From: Rhizobium sp. Root1212
Lineage (GTDB): Bacteria > Pseudomonadota > Alphaproteobacteria > Rhizobiales > Rhizobiaceae
Reading direction: 5' to 3'
Length of the DNA: 64,000 nucleotides
Assembly: GCF_001424985.1 (NCBI RefSeq)
Contig: NZ_LMDA01000027.1
Span: 65,894 to 129,893 of the forward strand
Below, piece after piece: positions 52,761-62,943 of this stretch. A model generated the notes under the pieces. The model did not search any database. It was not told where the DNA came from and was given only the letters and a program-made list of their open reading frames with translations. Positions within the stretch are counted from its first letter, which is position 1. Each line of letters starts with the position of its first letter. Position numbers and translations under genes: made by a program.

Positions 52761-53932
52761 CCGCAATCCCTCAAGTTCCCGTCGCCAAACCGGTGCTCGA
52801 CGAAGAAGAGGTTGCGGCGGTCCGAAGGGTCGTGCTGTCCGGCTGGGTGACGCAAGGGCCTGAGGTCGCCGCGTTCGAAAGCGAGTTTGCGGCCTTCGTC
52901 GGCGCGCCCCATGCCTGCGCGGTTTCCAACTGCACGACGGCCCTGCATCTTGCCCTGATGGCGATCGGTGTCGGCCGGGGCGACGAGGTGATCACCGTCA
53001 GCCACACCTTCATCGCGACGGCCAATGCCGTTCGCTATTGCGATGCGGTTCCGGTCTTCGTCGATATCGAGCATCACGGCTTCAATATCGATCCGGAGCA
53101 GATCGAGGTGGCCATCTCGCCGCGCACCAAGGCCATACTGGTCGTGCACCAGATGGGCATGCCCTGCGACCTCGCCCGCATCGTCGATATCGGCAAACGC
53201 CACGGCATCCCGGTCATCGAGGATGCGGCCTGCGCCTCCGGCAGCGAAATCCGCTGGGGCGAGAAATGGGAGAAAATCGGCAAGCCGCATGGCGATATCG
53301 CCTGTTTCTCGTTTCATCCCCGCAAGGTCATCACCACAGGCGACGGCGGCATGCTGGTGACGGCCAATGCCGAATACGACCGCAAGTTCCGCCTGTGGCG
53401 CCAGCACAGTATGAGCGTCAACGATCAGGTGCGGCATGGGGCCAAGAATGTGATCTACGAGGAATATCCCGAGGTCGGCTACAACTACCGCATGACCGAC
53501 CTGCAGGCGGCGATCGGCCGCGTGCAGCTCAAGCGCCTGCCGGAGCTTATGGCAAAACGCCGGCAGATCGCCGAGCTTTATCGGCGCGGCCTGCACGATA
53601 TCAACGGCCTGCAGGTGCCGCATGAGCCCTCCTGGGCCTGCAGCAACTGGCAGAGCTATTGCGTGATGCTGCCGTATTGGCTCGACCAGCGCGAAACCAT
53701 GCAGGCCCTGCTCGACAGCGGCATCTCGACGCGGCGCGGCATCATGAACATTCATCGCGAGCCGGCCTACCGCACCGAAAATTCCCATCGAAGGGTGAGA
53801 AACCTCGAAGCGAGCGAACGGGCGCAGGATAAGGGCATCATCCTGCCGCTGTTCTCGGAGATGAGCGACCATCACGTCTCGATGGTGGTCGACGTCTTCC
53901 GCAAGGTGGTAGGCAACGCCACGCCGCGATAA
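52757..53932 (+). CDS. DegT/DnrJ/EryC1-family aminotransferase (perosamine-synthase-like)
   Basis: A 391-residue PLP enzyme. It starts with GTG (GGGAGAA upstream, GTGA overlap) and reads TAIPQVPVAKPVLDEEEV. Family blocks are GWVTQGPEVAAFE, NCTTALHLAL, VSHTFIATANAVRYC, VIEDAACASGS and the PLP Lys in FSFHPRKVITTGDGG. It resembles 4-aminotransferases acting on 4-keto-6-deoxy sugars, so it could pair with the epimerase/dehydratase upstream. It is the last gene of the six-gene operon and is followed by a terminator. Confidence 0.9.
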   Translation: MTAIPQVPVAKPVLDEEEVAAVRRVVLSGWVTQGPEVAAFESEFAAFVGAPHACAVSNCTTALHLALMAIGVGRGDEVITVSHTFIATANAVRYCDAVPVFVDIEHHGFNIDPEQIEVAISPRTKAILVVHQMGMPCDLARIVDIGKRHGIPVIEDAACASGSEIRWGEKWEKIGKPHGDIACFSFHPRKVITTGDGGMLVTANAEYDRKFRLWRQHSMSVNDQVRHGAKNVIYEEYPEVGYNYRMTDLQAAIGRVQLKRLPELMAKRRQIAELYRRGLHDINGLQVPHEPSWACSNWQSYCVMLPYWLDQRETMQALLDSGISTRRGIMNIHREPAYRTENSHRRVRNLEASERAQDKGIILPLFSEMSDHHVSMVVDVFRKVVGNATPR

Positions 53933-53956
53933 AAAACAGATATCGACGAAAGCAAT

Positions 53957-53986
53957 TGAGCGTCCTGTCCGGGCGCTCATTTTTTT
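53957..53986 (+). terminator. Rho-independent terminator after the amino-sugar operon
   Basis: TGAGCGTCC (53957-53965) pairs with GGGCGCTCA (53971-53979) with one G-T type mismatch, and seven T residues follow. It may also help end the convergent wzx transcript. Confidence 0.85.
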
Positions 53987-53995
53987 ATGGGAAGG

Positions 53996-55504
53996 TCAGG
54001 CCGATTTCCAGATCCAGCTGCGCAGCCGCGCCGGAAAGGCCGTTGGCGGCAGCATCTCGGTAAGGCATTTGAGCGAATAGAGCCCGCTCACCAGCGCCCC
54101 GATCGATCCGAGCACTGTCGCCTGCCAGAGCGGCAGGAACAGCGGCAGGCAAAAGACCAAGCTCGATGCGGCGAAATAGGCGGCGCCAAGGCGATAATTG
54201 GTCGAGGACCAGCGAAATCCGGTCAGACCGCGGGCGATGACATAGATCAGCAGGCCATGCCAGACATAGAGCCCGAAGAAACCCATGCCGGCGCCAACGG
54301 CGCCGAATTTGGTGACGAAGAACCAGACCAGCCCGACGTGAACGATGCTGGCCGCCACCTCGGTCCAGAAGAAGATCGCCTGCGCCCCCTTTGCCAGCAC
54401 GATATAGCCGATGGGCCAGGCGACGATGCGCAGCATCATGCCAAGGCAAATCCAGCGCAAGAGATCGGCCGCCGGCGCGAATTCCGGGGAGTAGAACAGC
54501 CACATGGCCACCGGCGCGAAGGTGAGGGTGGCGATGACGCCGGGTCCGGCCAACAGCAGGCTTACCTGCGTCTGCTCGTTGACAAGGCGATTGCAGGTGG
54601 CGTGATCGTCGGCCACAGCGGCAAGGCGAGGATAAAAATCCGTTCCCATCGCCTGCAGCACGAAGCCGGCGTAAAGCCCGCCCAGCGCCCATGCCGCCTG
54701 ATAAAGGCCGGCCGCGACCGCGCCGTCGAGCTTGAGGACGATCAGGCGCACCGCATAAGCCGCGCCGAAGGTCAGTAGACCGCTTGCCATGAAGACCGCG
54801 CCGAGCTTGACGACCGTCATCGCCTCGTCGCGCGACTGCCCGGCCGTGATCGCCGGCCGGTTCAACCGGATTTTCCGACTGTAGAAGAAGGTCGTCAGGG
54901 CCGTCGCAGCGGCAACGACGATCAGCGACACGACGATGCCGTCGGCGCCCAGAAAATAGATCAGCGCGATGGAGGCGACGGTGCTGACAAAACCCGAGAT
55001 CACATTGATGCGGGCAAGGTTTGCGATCTGCCGCATGCCCTGAAGCAGGGCCGTTTCGCCGCTGCAGACCAGCCGGAAAAAGACGGCGAGCGCAAGCAGC
55101 GCCGTGCCGAAGACATGCTGGTCTTCGCCGAAGGTGAAATGCGCGACCGGTGCCGCCAGCCCCGCAAGCAGGATCGCGCCGAGGATCGCGAGGATCACGG
55201 ACAATCTGCGCAGCACGATCGCGGTGCGCGAAACGCGGTCCCTGTCTTCGTTCTCGGCCGTCCGGGCAATTTCGCGAACGCCGCTCGACTGGATGCCGAG
55301 CCCCGCCAGCGTCTGGGCGATGTCGAGAATGGAATTGTAGAGGGCCATCAGGCCGATGCCCTCCGGCCCAAGCAGCACGGCGAGCGCTTTGTTACGGATG
55401 ATCGAAAAGCCGACATTGATCAGAGACGATCCGCCGATCAGGGCCGTCGATTTCAGGATATGGGCGTAGCTCTGCTTGCCGGCCGAACTTTTCTCAGCGC
55501 TCAC
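53996..55504 (-). CDS. Wzx-type flippase for the second polysaccharide
   Basis: A 502-residue multi-pass protein of the PST family, with about 12 to 14 hydrophobic segments. It begins [21 protein letters not shown] and has the family block IGGSSLINVGFSIIRNKALAV followed by LLGPEGIGLMALY. It should flip the finished lipid-linked repeat to the periplasm. The start is a GTG in a GTGA overlap with rmlD, with GGGGAG upstream. It is the last gene after rmlACBD. Confidence 0.9.
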   Translation of the reverse strand: MSAEKSSAGKQSYAHILKSTALIGGSSLINVGFSIIRNKALAVLLGPEGIGLMALYNSILDIAQTLAGLGIQSSGVREIARTAENEDRDRVSRTAIVLRRLSVILAILGAILLAGLAAPVAHFTFGEDQHVFGTALLALAVFFRLVCSGETALLQGMRQIANLARINVISGFVSTVASIALIYFLGADGIVVSLIVVAAATALTTFFYSRKIRLNRPAITAGQSRDEAMTVVKLGAVFMASGLLTFGAAYAVRLIVLKLDGAVAAGLYQAAWALGGLYAGFVLQAMGTDFYPRLAAVADDHATCNRLVNEQTQVSLLLAGPGVIATLTFAPVAMWLFYSPEFAPAADLLRWICLGMMLRIVAWPIGYIVLAKGAQAIFFWTEVAASIVHVGLVWFFVTKFGAVGAGMGFFGLYVWHGLLIYVIARGLTGFRWSSTNYRLGAAYFAASSLVFCLPLFLPLWQATVLGSIGALVSGLYSLKCLTEMLPPTAFPARLRSWIWKSA

Positions 55505-56409
55505 CGGGGCGGCTCCCCTTTTCCGGGAGCATATTCCTCGGCCACGATGCGGCGCACCACCGTTTCCAGGCTCTCCTGCCAGGGCGGCGCGCGCCAGTCG
55601 AAGACCTGCTCGAATTTGTCGCAGTTCAGGGCAGAGTGGAGCGGGCGCGGAGCAGGGGTCTTGTATTCCGCCGTCGTGATGTCGCGGACCTCGGCGGAGG
55701 GGCCGCCATGGGCCTTGCTGATCTTGAAAATCTCGCGGGCGAAATTGGCCCAGTTGGTCTCACCGGTTCCGGCGACATGGTAGACGCCGGGCATCGTCAT
55801 TCTTGCGGGATGGGTGGCGACCATCATCACGGCCGCGGCAAGGGCGGAGGCGGCGGTCGGGTTTCCCCATTGGTCGGCGACGATATCGATCGTCTCGCGC
55901 TGGTTGGCGAGGCCAAGCATGGTGCGCACGAAATTATGGCCGAAAGGACTGTAGACCCAACTCGTGCGCATGATGATGTGGAGCGGGTTTGCGCCCGCCA
56001 CCGCATGCTCGCCCCTGAGCTTGGTGTAACCGTAGAAGGTTTTCGGTCCGGGCTCGTCATCCTCGCGGTAAGGCGTTTCGCTGTTTCCGGAAAACACGTA
56101 GTCGGTGGACAGGTAGACGACGGGCACGCCGAGCATCGCCGCGGCTTCCGCGACCAGCGCCGCGCCGGTCACGTTGATTTCATAGGCGAGATCCTGCTGG
56201 AATTCGGCCCGGTCGACGGCGGTATAGGCGGCGGCGGCAACGACGATATCCGGCTGGTGCGCAAGAATGACCTCGGTCACCGAGGCGGCATCGGTCAGGT
56301 CGAGTTCCGGACGGCCGACGGTTATCAACTCGACACCCGGAACCAGCCCAGCGGCCTCGACGAGGCTGACGGCAAGCTGCCCCTTGTTGCCCGTCACCAG
56401 GATTTTCAT
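55501..56409 (-). CDS. rmlD: RmlD, dTDP-4-dehydrorhamnose reductase
   Basis: A 302-residue reductase with the NAD(P)-binding start [39 protein letters not shown] and the catalytic YGYTKLRGE (Tyr-x3-Lys). It carries out the last step of dTDP-L-rhamnose synthesis. It overlaps rmlB by 4 bases and wzx by 4. Confidence 0.94.
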   Translation of the reverse strand: MKILVTGNKGQLAVSLVEAAGLVPGVELITVGRPELDLTDAASVTEVILAHQPDIVVAAAAYTAVDRAEFQQDLAYEINVTGAALVAEAAAMLGVPVVYLSTDYVFSGNSETPYREDDEPGPKTFYGYTKLRGEHAVAGANPLHIIMRTSWVYSPFGHNFVRTMLGLANQRETIDIVADQWGNPTAASALAAAVMMVATHPARMTMPGVYHVAGTGETNWANFAREIFKISKAHGGPSAEVRDITTAEYKTPAPRPLHSALNCDKFEQVFDWRAPPWQESLETVVRRIVAEEYAPGKGEPPR

Positions 56410-57479
56410 CGCGGTCCCGCCACCTTGCCAAGCCGTTGCCCGTCATAGACACCTTCGCGGATCGGACGCCACCACCAGTCGTTTTCAAGAAACCAGCGGA
56501 CGGTCTTTTCGATGCCGGATTCGAAGGTTTCCTGCGGTTTCCAGCCAAGGTCTTTTTCAATCTTGCCGGCATCGATGGCGTAGCGCCGGTCATGCCCCGG
56601 ACGATCGCTGACAAAGGTGATGAGATCGCGGTAACTGCCCTGTCGCCGCGGCCGGAGGCTATCGAGAATACCGCAGATCGTCTGCACCACGACAAGGTTG
56701 CTGCGCTCGCAATGGCCGCCGATGTTGTAGCTCTCGCCGATTGCCCCGTCCGACACGACGCGCGTCAAGGCGCGTGCATGATCGTCGACATAGAGCCAGT
56801 CGCGCACATTGCTTCCCGTGCCGTAAACGGGCAGGGGCTTTTCATCCAGCGCGTTGAGAATGACGAGCGGAATGAGCTTTTCCGGGAAATGAAACGGCCC
56901 ATAATTGTTCGAGCAATTCGACAAGACGACCGGCAGGCGGAAGGTATGGTGCCAGGCGCGCACCAGATGGTCGGCCGAGGCCTTGGATGCTGAATAGGGC
57001 GAGGAGGGCGCATAGGGCGTCGCCTCGGTAAACATGCTGTCGTCGAACGGCAGGTCGCCGAACACCTCGTCCGTGGAGATGTGATGGAACCGGAACCGCC
57101 GCGCCGCCTCTTCCGGCAAGCCCTGCCAATAGGTCCGCGCGGCTTCGAGAAGGCGGAACGTGCCGACGATATTGGTCTCGATGAAGGCCGCCGGCCCCTC
57201 GATCGACCGGTCGACATGGGTTTCCGCGGCAAGGTGCATGACGAGGTCGATGTTTTCGGCCTGCATCAGCGCCAGCACGGCGCGTCCATCGCCAATATCG
57301 CCCCTGATGAAGCGATAGTTCGGCCCATGCGCGATTGATCTTAAAGACTCGACATTGCCCGCATAGGTGAGCTTGTCGAGGTTGACGACACGAACTCCGG
57401 GGATCGTCACCAGATGACGGCAGAGCGCCGATCCGATAAAGCCGGCGCCGCCGGTGACAAGCACGTTGCGAGGCATCAT
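56406..57479 (-). CDS. rmlB: RmlB, dTDP-glucose 4,6-dehydratase
   Basis: A 357-residue dehydratase with the NAD motif [35 protein letters not shown] and the catalytic [11 protein letters not shown]. It also has the [11 protein letters not shown] block typical of RmlB. It removes water from dTDP-glucose to give the 4-keto-6-deoxy intermediate. The ATG overlaps the preceding rmlC-like stop by 4 bases. Confidence 0.95.
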   Translation of the reverse strand: MMPRNVLVTGGAGFIGSALCRHLVTIPGVRVVNLDKLTYAGNVESLRSIAHGPNYRFIRGDIGDGRAVLALMQAENIDLVMHLAAETHVDRSIEGPAAFIETNIVGTFRLLEAARTYWQGLPEEAARRFRFHHISTDEVFGDLPFDDSMFTEATPYAPSSPYSASKASADHLVRAWHHTFRLPVVLSNCSNNYGPFHFPEKLIPLVILNALDEKPLPVYGTGSNVRDWLYVDDHARALTRVVSDGAIGESYNIGGHCERSNLVVVQTICGILDSLRPRRQGSYRDLITFVSDRPGHDRRYAIDAGKIEKDLGWKPQETFESGIEKTVRWFLENDWWWRPIREGVYDGQRLGKVAGPR

Positions 57480-58054
57480 GAGTGCATCTCCTGCGGTAAC
57501 TCAAAGACTTCCGCATCGTCCAGACGGGGCGCTTTCATGTCTCTTTCCGAAAGCTGCAGGAAGGACGCCGAAAACGGCCAGGATATGCCGATGCTCGGGT
57601 CGTCGAAACGGATCGAACGATCATATTCGGGCGAATATGGGTTCGTGACCTTGTTGATGATGGCGGTGTTCGGCTCCAGGGTCACCGAGCCGTGGGCGAA
57701 GCCCTTGGGGATCAGCATCCGGTTGCCCCGGCTGGCGGAGATGCGCAGCGCGGTCCAATGGCCGAAGCTCGGCGATCCTCGGCGGATATCGATCGCCACG
57801 TCGAAGATCGAGCCGTTGGCGACCCAGACGAGCCTGTCCTGGGCAAGCGGCGGCAGCTGGTAACTCAACCCGCACAGAACGCCCTTTTCCGCGCAAAAGG
57901 AACACTTGTCCTCGACGAACTCAAGATCGAAGCCAAGCTCGCGGAAATGCCGGGCGCTCCAGATTTCCGAAAGGCACTCCCGCTCGTCCGCCACCCGCTG
58001 GGGCGTGATTTCGAAGACGCCGTCAAGGCCGAGCGGTCGGATTTCCATCGACAT
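57476..58054 (-). CDS. RmlC-like protein lacking the catalytic histidine
   Basis: A 192-residue RmlC-family cupin in the usual rmlC place of the operon. The family catalytic block RGLHFQ reads CGLSYQ here: Arg is replaced by Cys61 and the catalytic His by Ser64. The preceding block reads [13 protein letters not shown], giving Cys51, Cys54 and Cys61, a CxxC arrangement not seen in normal RmlC. Tyr140 (VTNPYS) and the Asp pair in FDDPSIGI are kept. It may be inactive, an altered epimerase, or a metal-bound protein. The intact RmlC at 26182-26748 could supply the normal activity. It is fully embedded in the operon by overlaps. Confidence 0.85.
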   Translation of the reverse strand: MSMEIRPLGLDGVFEITPQRVADERECLSEIWSARHFRELGFDLEFVEDKCSFCAEKGVLCGLSYQLPPLAQDRLVWVANGSIFDVAIDIRRGSPSFGHWTALRISASRGNRMLIPKGFAHGSVTLEPNTAIINKVTNPYSPEYDRSIRFDDPSIGISWPFSASFLQLSERDMKAPRLDDAEVFELPQEMHS

Positions 58055-58929
58055 CAGGCATACTCCTGCGCCCGTTGCCGCAGATAGGATGCGTAAGCCG
58101 TATTGCCGAGCGTGGAAGCGCGCTTGAGCACGGCCTCGGCGCTGAGCCAGCCCATGTCGAGCGCGATCTCTTCCGGGCAGGCGATCTGGATGCCCTGCCG
58201 CCGCTGCACGGTCCTGACAAAGGACGAGGCATCCTGCAGGCTGTCATAGGTGCCTGTGTCGAGCCATGCATAACCACGGCCAAGCTGCACCACCCGAAGC
58301 GCTCCGCGCTCGAGATAGATGCTGTTGACGGTGGTGATCTCCAGTTCGCCGCGCTGCGACGGCTTGATAGACGAGGCAATCTCGACGACATCGTTGTCGT
58401 AGAAATAGAGGCCGGTGACGGCCCAGTTGGATTTCGGGGATGTCGGCTTTTCCTCGATGGAGAGGGCGCGGCCGGTTTTCCTGTCGAAACTGACGACGCC
58501 GTAGCGCTCGGGATCGTCGACGTGATAGGCGAAAACAGTTGCTCCCGACGCCTGGTCTACCGCCTCCCGGCAGGCCAACGGCAGGCCATGTCCGAAGAAG
58601 ATGTTGTCGCCGAGGATCATTGCGACTGAGTCATTCCCGATGAAATCGCGGCCGATGATGAAGGCTTCCGCCAGCCCGTTCGGATGGGGCTGCTCGGCAT
58701 AGGAAATTTCAAGCCCGAAATGCGATCCGTCGCCCAGAAGCTGCTGGAAGCAGGGCAGGTCGCGCGGCGTCGAGATGACAAGGATTTCGCGGATGTTCGC
58801 CAGCATTAAGACGCTGAGCGGATAATAGATCATCGGCTTGTCGTAGATCGGCAGGATCTGCTTGGAGACCGCGATCGTCAGCGGATAGAGGCGCGTGCCG
58901 CTGCCCCCTGCCAGGATGATGCCCTTCAT
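58054..58929 (-). CDS. rmlA: RmlA, glucose-1-phosphate thymidylyltransferase
   Basis: A 291-residue nucleotidyltransferase starting [18 protein letters not shown], with [26 protein letters not shown] and EEKPTSPKS. It makes dTDP-glucose, the first step toward dTDP-rhamnose. GAGGGG precedes the ATG. It overlaps the rmlC-like gene as TGATG and follows the export gene by 55 bases. Confidence 0.95.
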   Translation of the reverse strand: MKGIILAGGSGTRLYPLTIAVSKQILPIYDKPMIYYPLSVLMLANIREILVISTPRDLPCFQQLLGDGSHFGLEISYAEQPHPNGLAEAFIIGRDFIGNDSVAMILGDNIFFGHGLPLACREAVDQASGATVFAYHVDDPERYGVVSFDRKTGRALSIEEKPTSPKSNWAVTGLYFYDNDVVEIASSIKPSQRGELEITTVNSIYLERGALRVVQLGRGYAWLDTGTYDSLQDASSFVRTVQRRQGIQIACPEEIALDMGWLSAEAVLKRASTLGNTAYASYLRQRAQEYA

Positions 58930-58984
58930 GAAAGCGCCCCTCGTGCCTGTTTCGCCATAGCCGGCCGCGCGTCATTCGGCGGGT

Positions 58985-60283
58985 TCATTGGCTGTTCTCT
59001 TCGGGAAGCCCCGTAATCGACTGTTTGGAATCGCCGGCAGCCATCGCCTGCTTTGTGATACGCACGACATCACCGGGCTGCAACAGAGTGGTTTCGTCTG
59101 CCGGAAGCGCCGCGACCTTTTCCCCGGTTTGCCGGATGACGGTATAGGCCAATGCCGGTTCGCTCGACTGTTCCCTGGCTCCATCGCCGTTCGACAGATA
59201 TTCCAGGAGAAGCTTCTGGGTCGTCTCCTTTTTCAACTTCAGCTGGTCGAGATTCGCCTGCTGCAGCTGCAGGTCGGATGACACCTCGGTCTGTTGCTTG
59301 TCGTACAGTCCGTCGAGATTGCGGGTGGCCTCGGCGATGTTCTGCCGGGCCCGCATGATCGCAGTGACGAGATCCAGCCGGTCTGCCTGATAGCTCCGCA
59401 GCATGCGCTGGATGTCCGTCAGCCGTGAAGGCGTCCAGATGCCGCGCTCGACGAGGCTCTTCATATCGCTCAGCTCTTTCTGGACAGAGGCGATGTCCTC
59501 GTCATTGCCGAGGATTTTCTTTTGCGTCGTATCGATCTCCGCCTCGAGCAGGGTGCGAAGGTCGGAGAATGATTTCGCCTGCCGGGAGAGGACATTTGCC
59601 CGGCTGGTGAAGACCGCCTGTTCCTGCTTGAGGATCGCGGCGGCCAGAGCCCTGTTCTGCTCGGCGGCGGGATTGAAATCGATCTGCTTGGCGCCTGCCA
59701 TTTCGGCGCGCAGCCGGGCGATGGTGATTTCACCACGCAGGATGGCGTTGTCCATCTCGCGCAACTGCCCGACCAGGCCGGTCGCCCCCTGCGGCGCTTC
59801 CGCCTTGTTTTCCAGCCGCCGCTCGCCGCCGCCCATCGCCAGCGCCTGCAGGACCGTGAGCCCCGCCTGGAACTGATATTCGCCGGGCGCCGTGACGTCC
59901 CCGACGAGGTAGATCGGCGGGTAGGCGACGATCGCGACCGTGGCCTCCGGCGGATTTGTCAGGCCGATCTTTTCCTTCAGACGCGCCGCGATCTGTTCGG
60001 CGAGCGTCGCGCTGGTGAGATTGGCGACCGACAGCGTGCCGATGACGGGCAGCGTCAAGGTCTCATCCGGCGCGATCGTGAACTCGCCGCCGAGCGCATC
60101 CCATTTTTCGTAAGCGCCCTTGTTGGGCATCCACTGGATGATGCTTATACGTATCTTGGTTTTTGGCGAGAGTTCGTCGATCCCGGCACCGGCAGGCCTG
60201 CCGGCAGCAGACAGGGCGACCAACGCAAGCGCGAAAACGGCCGTGCATCGGGAAAGGCGATTTCGCATCAAGTATCCGAGCAT
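58985..60283 (-). CDS. Second ExoF-like polysaccharide export (OPX) protein
   Basis: A 432-residue protein with a signal-like N-terminus (SRCTAVFALALVALSAAGRPAGA), a Poly_export domain (KTKIRISIIQWMPNKG, FTIAPDETLTLPVIGTL), a SLBB-like IYLVGDVTAPGEYQFQAGLTV segment and a long coiled coil (about residues 170-380) ending in QPGDVVRIT. The layout equals that of ExoF in the exo cluster, so it is the export partner for the second polysaccharide. A strong GGGGGAG ribosome site precedes the ATG. rmlA follows. Confidence 0.9.
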   Translation of the reverse strand: MLGYLMRNRLSRCTAVFALALVALSAAGRPAGAGIDELSPKTKIRISIIQWMPNKGAYEKWDALGGEFTIAPDETLTLPVIGTLSVANLTSATLAEQIAARLKEKIGLTNPPEATVAIVAYPPIYLVGDVTAPGEYQFQAGLTVLQALAMGGGERRLENKAEAPQGATGLVGQLREMDNAILRGEITIARLRAEMAGAKQIDFNPAAEQNRALAAAILKQEQAVFTSRANVLSRQAKSFSDLRTLLEAEIDTTQKKILGNDEDIASVQKELSDMKSLVERGIWTPSRLTDIQRMLRSYQADRLDLVTAIMRARQNIAEATRNLDGLYDKQQTEVSSDLQLQQANLDQLKLKKETTQKLLLEYLSNGDGAREQSSEPALAYTVIRQTGEKVAALPADETTLLQPGDVVRITKQAMAAGDSKQSITGLPEENSQ

Positions 60284-60785
60284 GTAGCTCCCCCGCCGGA
60301 ATGTCGGATGCCCCGATCTCCCGAGGCTGCTTCAGCACACGTCGTGCCCGCGATTTTCCCCGGCGCTCTTTGGCCCCAATTTGCATCCAAGTGTGCCAAT
60401 TACTGGGGGAATTTGAAGGTGGAAGATGGGTAATCCGCTTTATCAATATGGGTAGGTTTCCGCCCGAAAATCTACTCGCATGGCGATAGCATGCCGTTCG
60501 GCACGCATCCCCGGCGGAAGCGACCCGTGCGGGCGGATCAGAGGCGCGTACACCATGCCTACAACCATCTTAAGGATGAGTATTTCTTTCACCCCTAATG
60601 CGTCCGATGAGTGGATAGGTATGCGGTGTCTCTTTCCGGTACAGATGTATCGTCTTGGACCTCAACCGTTTTGCACCGTCGCAGTTGCAGTCCGGCTGGT
60701 TTAAGCTTGCGGCCATTCACTACGAAGCAGTCGCCGATCCGTGGCACTCGTCGTTCATCGGGCAACATCGCAGGTGAAGGATACA
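60284..60785. promoter_or_regulatory. Divergent control region of the second export gene and second LuxR-type gene
   Basis: About 500 bases without a credible gene. It must hold the promoter of the exoF-like/rml operon and of the luxR-type gene. I see no strong dyad; TATGGGTAGG near 60450 and ACCCCTAAT near 60592 resemble motifs in other control regions of this locus. Confidence 0.45.
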
Positions 60786-61514
60786 ATGCTTTTGCAATCA
60801 AAGATTGATGACGACAACCCCGGAAGCATCGACAGCCCGGCTAAAAAACCGGAGCCCGATCGAATCATCCTCATCCTGACAAACGTCCCGACGGTTTCCG
60901 AGCCGCTGATCGACGCGATCGAGCGCGAATTTCCCTGGACTCACGTCGAGCAGGTCGATCGTATCGACGATGCCTGCCGGATTTTCGCCCATCCGGTCTC
61001 GCTAATGCTGATCGATGTCACTTTGGTGAAAGAGGCCGAGGCGGCTGCAAACCGACTTCGGGCGGCACATCCACAAGCGCTGGTGGCGATCATCGAGCCT
61101 TACGACAAGTTTTCCGCGATTACGGTGCTCGATATCGCCCGGTCGCCTCTCATCCGCAGTGTGCTGCCGATGGACCTGCGGCTCGATGTCTGGCTGTCGG
61201 TCATTCGCCTGATGCTCTGGGGCGGCGAATATTTGCCATTCACTTCAATCGTCGATGCCGTCACGGGCGGAGCGACTGAGAGCCGGGAAGCAGCCAACGC
61301 GGAAAACACCGCGGGCCTCAGCGAACTCACCACACGGGAGTTGCAGATCCTGGAAATGGTCTGTGCCGGCCTGCAGAACAAGCTGATCGCCGTAGAATTC
61401 GCCCTGTCGGAGCACACCGTCAAAATCCATTTGCACAACATCATGCGCAAGCTCGGCGTACACAACAGAACCGAGGCTGCGGCGCGCTACAGAAGCTTCA
61501 AGAACGGTCACTGA
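60786..61514 (+). CDS. LuxR-family regulator with degenerate receiver domain (second copy)
   Basis: A 242-residue protein with a receiver-like domain at about residues 25-145 (RIILILTNVPTVSEP, then SLMLIDVTLVKEAE). The acidic pair of true receivers is missing (LTNVP) and the switch Lys is not visible, although an Asp is present at LIDV. The C-terminal LuxR helix-turn-helix reads LTTRELQILEMVCAGLQNK, then EHTVKIHLHNIMRKLGVHNRT. No kinase gene is adjacent. The ATG at 60786 has GAAGGATACA upstream; the longer frame from 60741 is less likely. It converges on the hlyD-like gene. Confidence 0.88.
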   Translation: MLLQSKIDDDNPGSIDSPAKKPEPDRIILILTNVPTVSEPLIDAIEREFPWTHVEQVDRIDDACRIFAHPVSLMLIDVTLVKEAEAAANRLRAAHPQALVAIIEPYDKFSAITVLDIARSPLIRSVLPMDLRLDVWLSVIRLMLWGGEYLPFTSIVDAVTGGATESREAANAENTAGLSELTTRELQILEMVCAGLQNKLIAVEFALSEHTVKIHLHNIMRKLGVHNRTEAAARYRSFKNGH

Positions 61515-61548
61515 TCGGACACCGCTGCCCCGCAATTCGCGACCCGTT

Positions 61549-62943
61549 TCAGGGCTCGCGGATCGCCGTATCCAGGCCGCGGATGAGCGGATACAGGAAA
61601 TACGAGATCACCGTGCGCCGGCCGACCTTCAGCTCGGCCGAAACGGTCATGCCCGGCAGCAGCCGCACGGGCTCCCCTGTCGTATGAAGGGTCGTATCCG
61701 AAAGCAGCACGCGCGCTTTGTAGAAGGGCACCAGACGGCCCTCGGCCTTGTCGGCATCGGTCGGCGTGAAGGCATCCTGGCTGATCACCCGGATGGCGCC
61801 GGATGCCGTTCCGAACTTCTGGAACGGATAGGCATCCAGCTTGATGCGGGCGTCCATCTTGAGCGCGACGCGGCCGATGTCCTGCGTATTGACGGCAACC
61901 TCGGCCTCCAGCGGCGCATCGAGCGGTACGAGCAGCACGATCGGCTCGGCCTCGCGAACGACGGAGCCGACGGAGCGCTGCGCAAGGTCGAGCACGACGG
62001 CATCCGAGGGCGCCGTCAGCGTGATCATGTTGCGGCGCAGCTCCATCTTCTTTAGCTCTTCGTCGGCGGTGTCGCGCTGGGCGCGCAGCTCGACCAACTG
62101 CTCCATCGACGAGCGCCGGAAGTCCTCGATGAAGGCCTGCCGCTCGGCCGTGAGCTTGGCGAGCGCATGGGTCGCCTCGTCTGCCTTGCCGCGCAGCACC
62201 GTCAGGTCGGAATCGACGTCGAGGCGGGCATCCCGCGAGCCGAGAAACGCGACGAGCGAGCCCGTATCGTTGCGAAACAGGGTTTCGCGCGCCTTTTCGA
62301 TCTGAACGAGGTTTTCGCGCCGGTCGGCGAGCACCACCTGCTGCTTCTCTCCCGAGGTGATCGCTGCCGCCTGCCCGTCGATCTGCTGCCGAAAATTCTG
62401 CAACTGGGCATCGAAAAACGCGCGCCGCTGGTTGAACAGCTTCACCTGCAGCAGTTCATCGGCGGAGGGGCCGGCGAGCGTCGCATAGTCCACGCCGGCA
62501 AGCTCCGCCTCGATGCGTTTGACCTGTGCGTCGAGAGCCGCGAATTTCTTTTGCTGCTGGTCGACATCCGACTGGCTGAAGGTGGCATCGAGCGTCGCCA
62601 GCGGCTGGCCGGCCCTGACGATCTCGCCGGGGGTCACGTCGATCGTGCGGATGATGGAGGTTTCGAGCGGCTGGACGACGATCGTCGGCCGGGTGGTGAT
62701 CAGTTTGCCGGGGGCGATGACCACCTCGTCGATCTTGGAAACCGAGGCCCAGACGATGGCGATCAGGATGAAGGATGTTACGCCGTAGAGCATCAGGCGC
62801 GCGATGCGCGGCGGCACTCGCTCCTCAAGCTCGACCGCATCCGACTGGAACTCCGCAATCACCGCCGGGCGCGGGCGCCGGAGCACGATCTCGTTCGCGG
62901 GTTGGGGAACCGGCACGGGAAGGTTTTTCGGGTCGTCGCTCAT
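61549..62943 (-). CDS. HlyD-family periplasmic adaptor of a type I secretion system
   Basis: A 464-residue membrane-fusion protein. A single membrane segment lies at about residues 50-68 (LMLYGVTSFILIAIVWASV), followed by the HlyD pattern APGKLITT, a long coiled coil (DQQQKKFAALDAQVKRIEAEL and others) and a C-terminal barrel with LPGMTVSAELKVGRRTVISYFLYPL. It bridges the ABC exporter to an outer-membrane channel. It overlaps the exporter gene as ATGA. No TolC gene is seen in the window. Confidence 0.92.
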   Translation of the reverse strand: MSDDPKNLPVPVPQPANEIVLRRPRPAVIAEFQSDAVELEERVPPRIARLMLYGVTSFILIAIVWASVSKIDEVVIAPGKLITTRPTIVVQPLETSIIRTIDVTPGEIVRAGQPLATLDATFSQSDVDQQQKKFAALDAQVKRIEAELAGVDYATLAGPSADELLQVKLFNQRRAFFDAQLQNFRQQIDGQAAAITSGEKQQVVLADRRENLVQIEKARETLFRNDTGSLVAFLGSRDARLDVDSDLTVLRGKADEATHALAKLTAERQAFIEDFRRSSMEQLVELRAQRDTADEELKKMELRRNMITLTAPSDAVVLDLAQRSVGSVVREAEPIVLLVPLDAPLEAEVAVNTQDIGRVALKMDARIKLDAYPFQKFGTASGAIRVISQDAFTPTDADKAEGRLVPFYKARVLLSDTTLHTTGEPVRLLPGMTVSAELKVGRRTVISYFLYPLIRGLDTAIREP

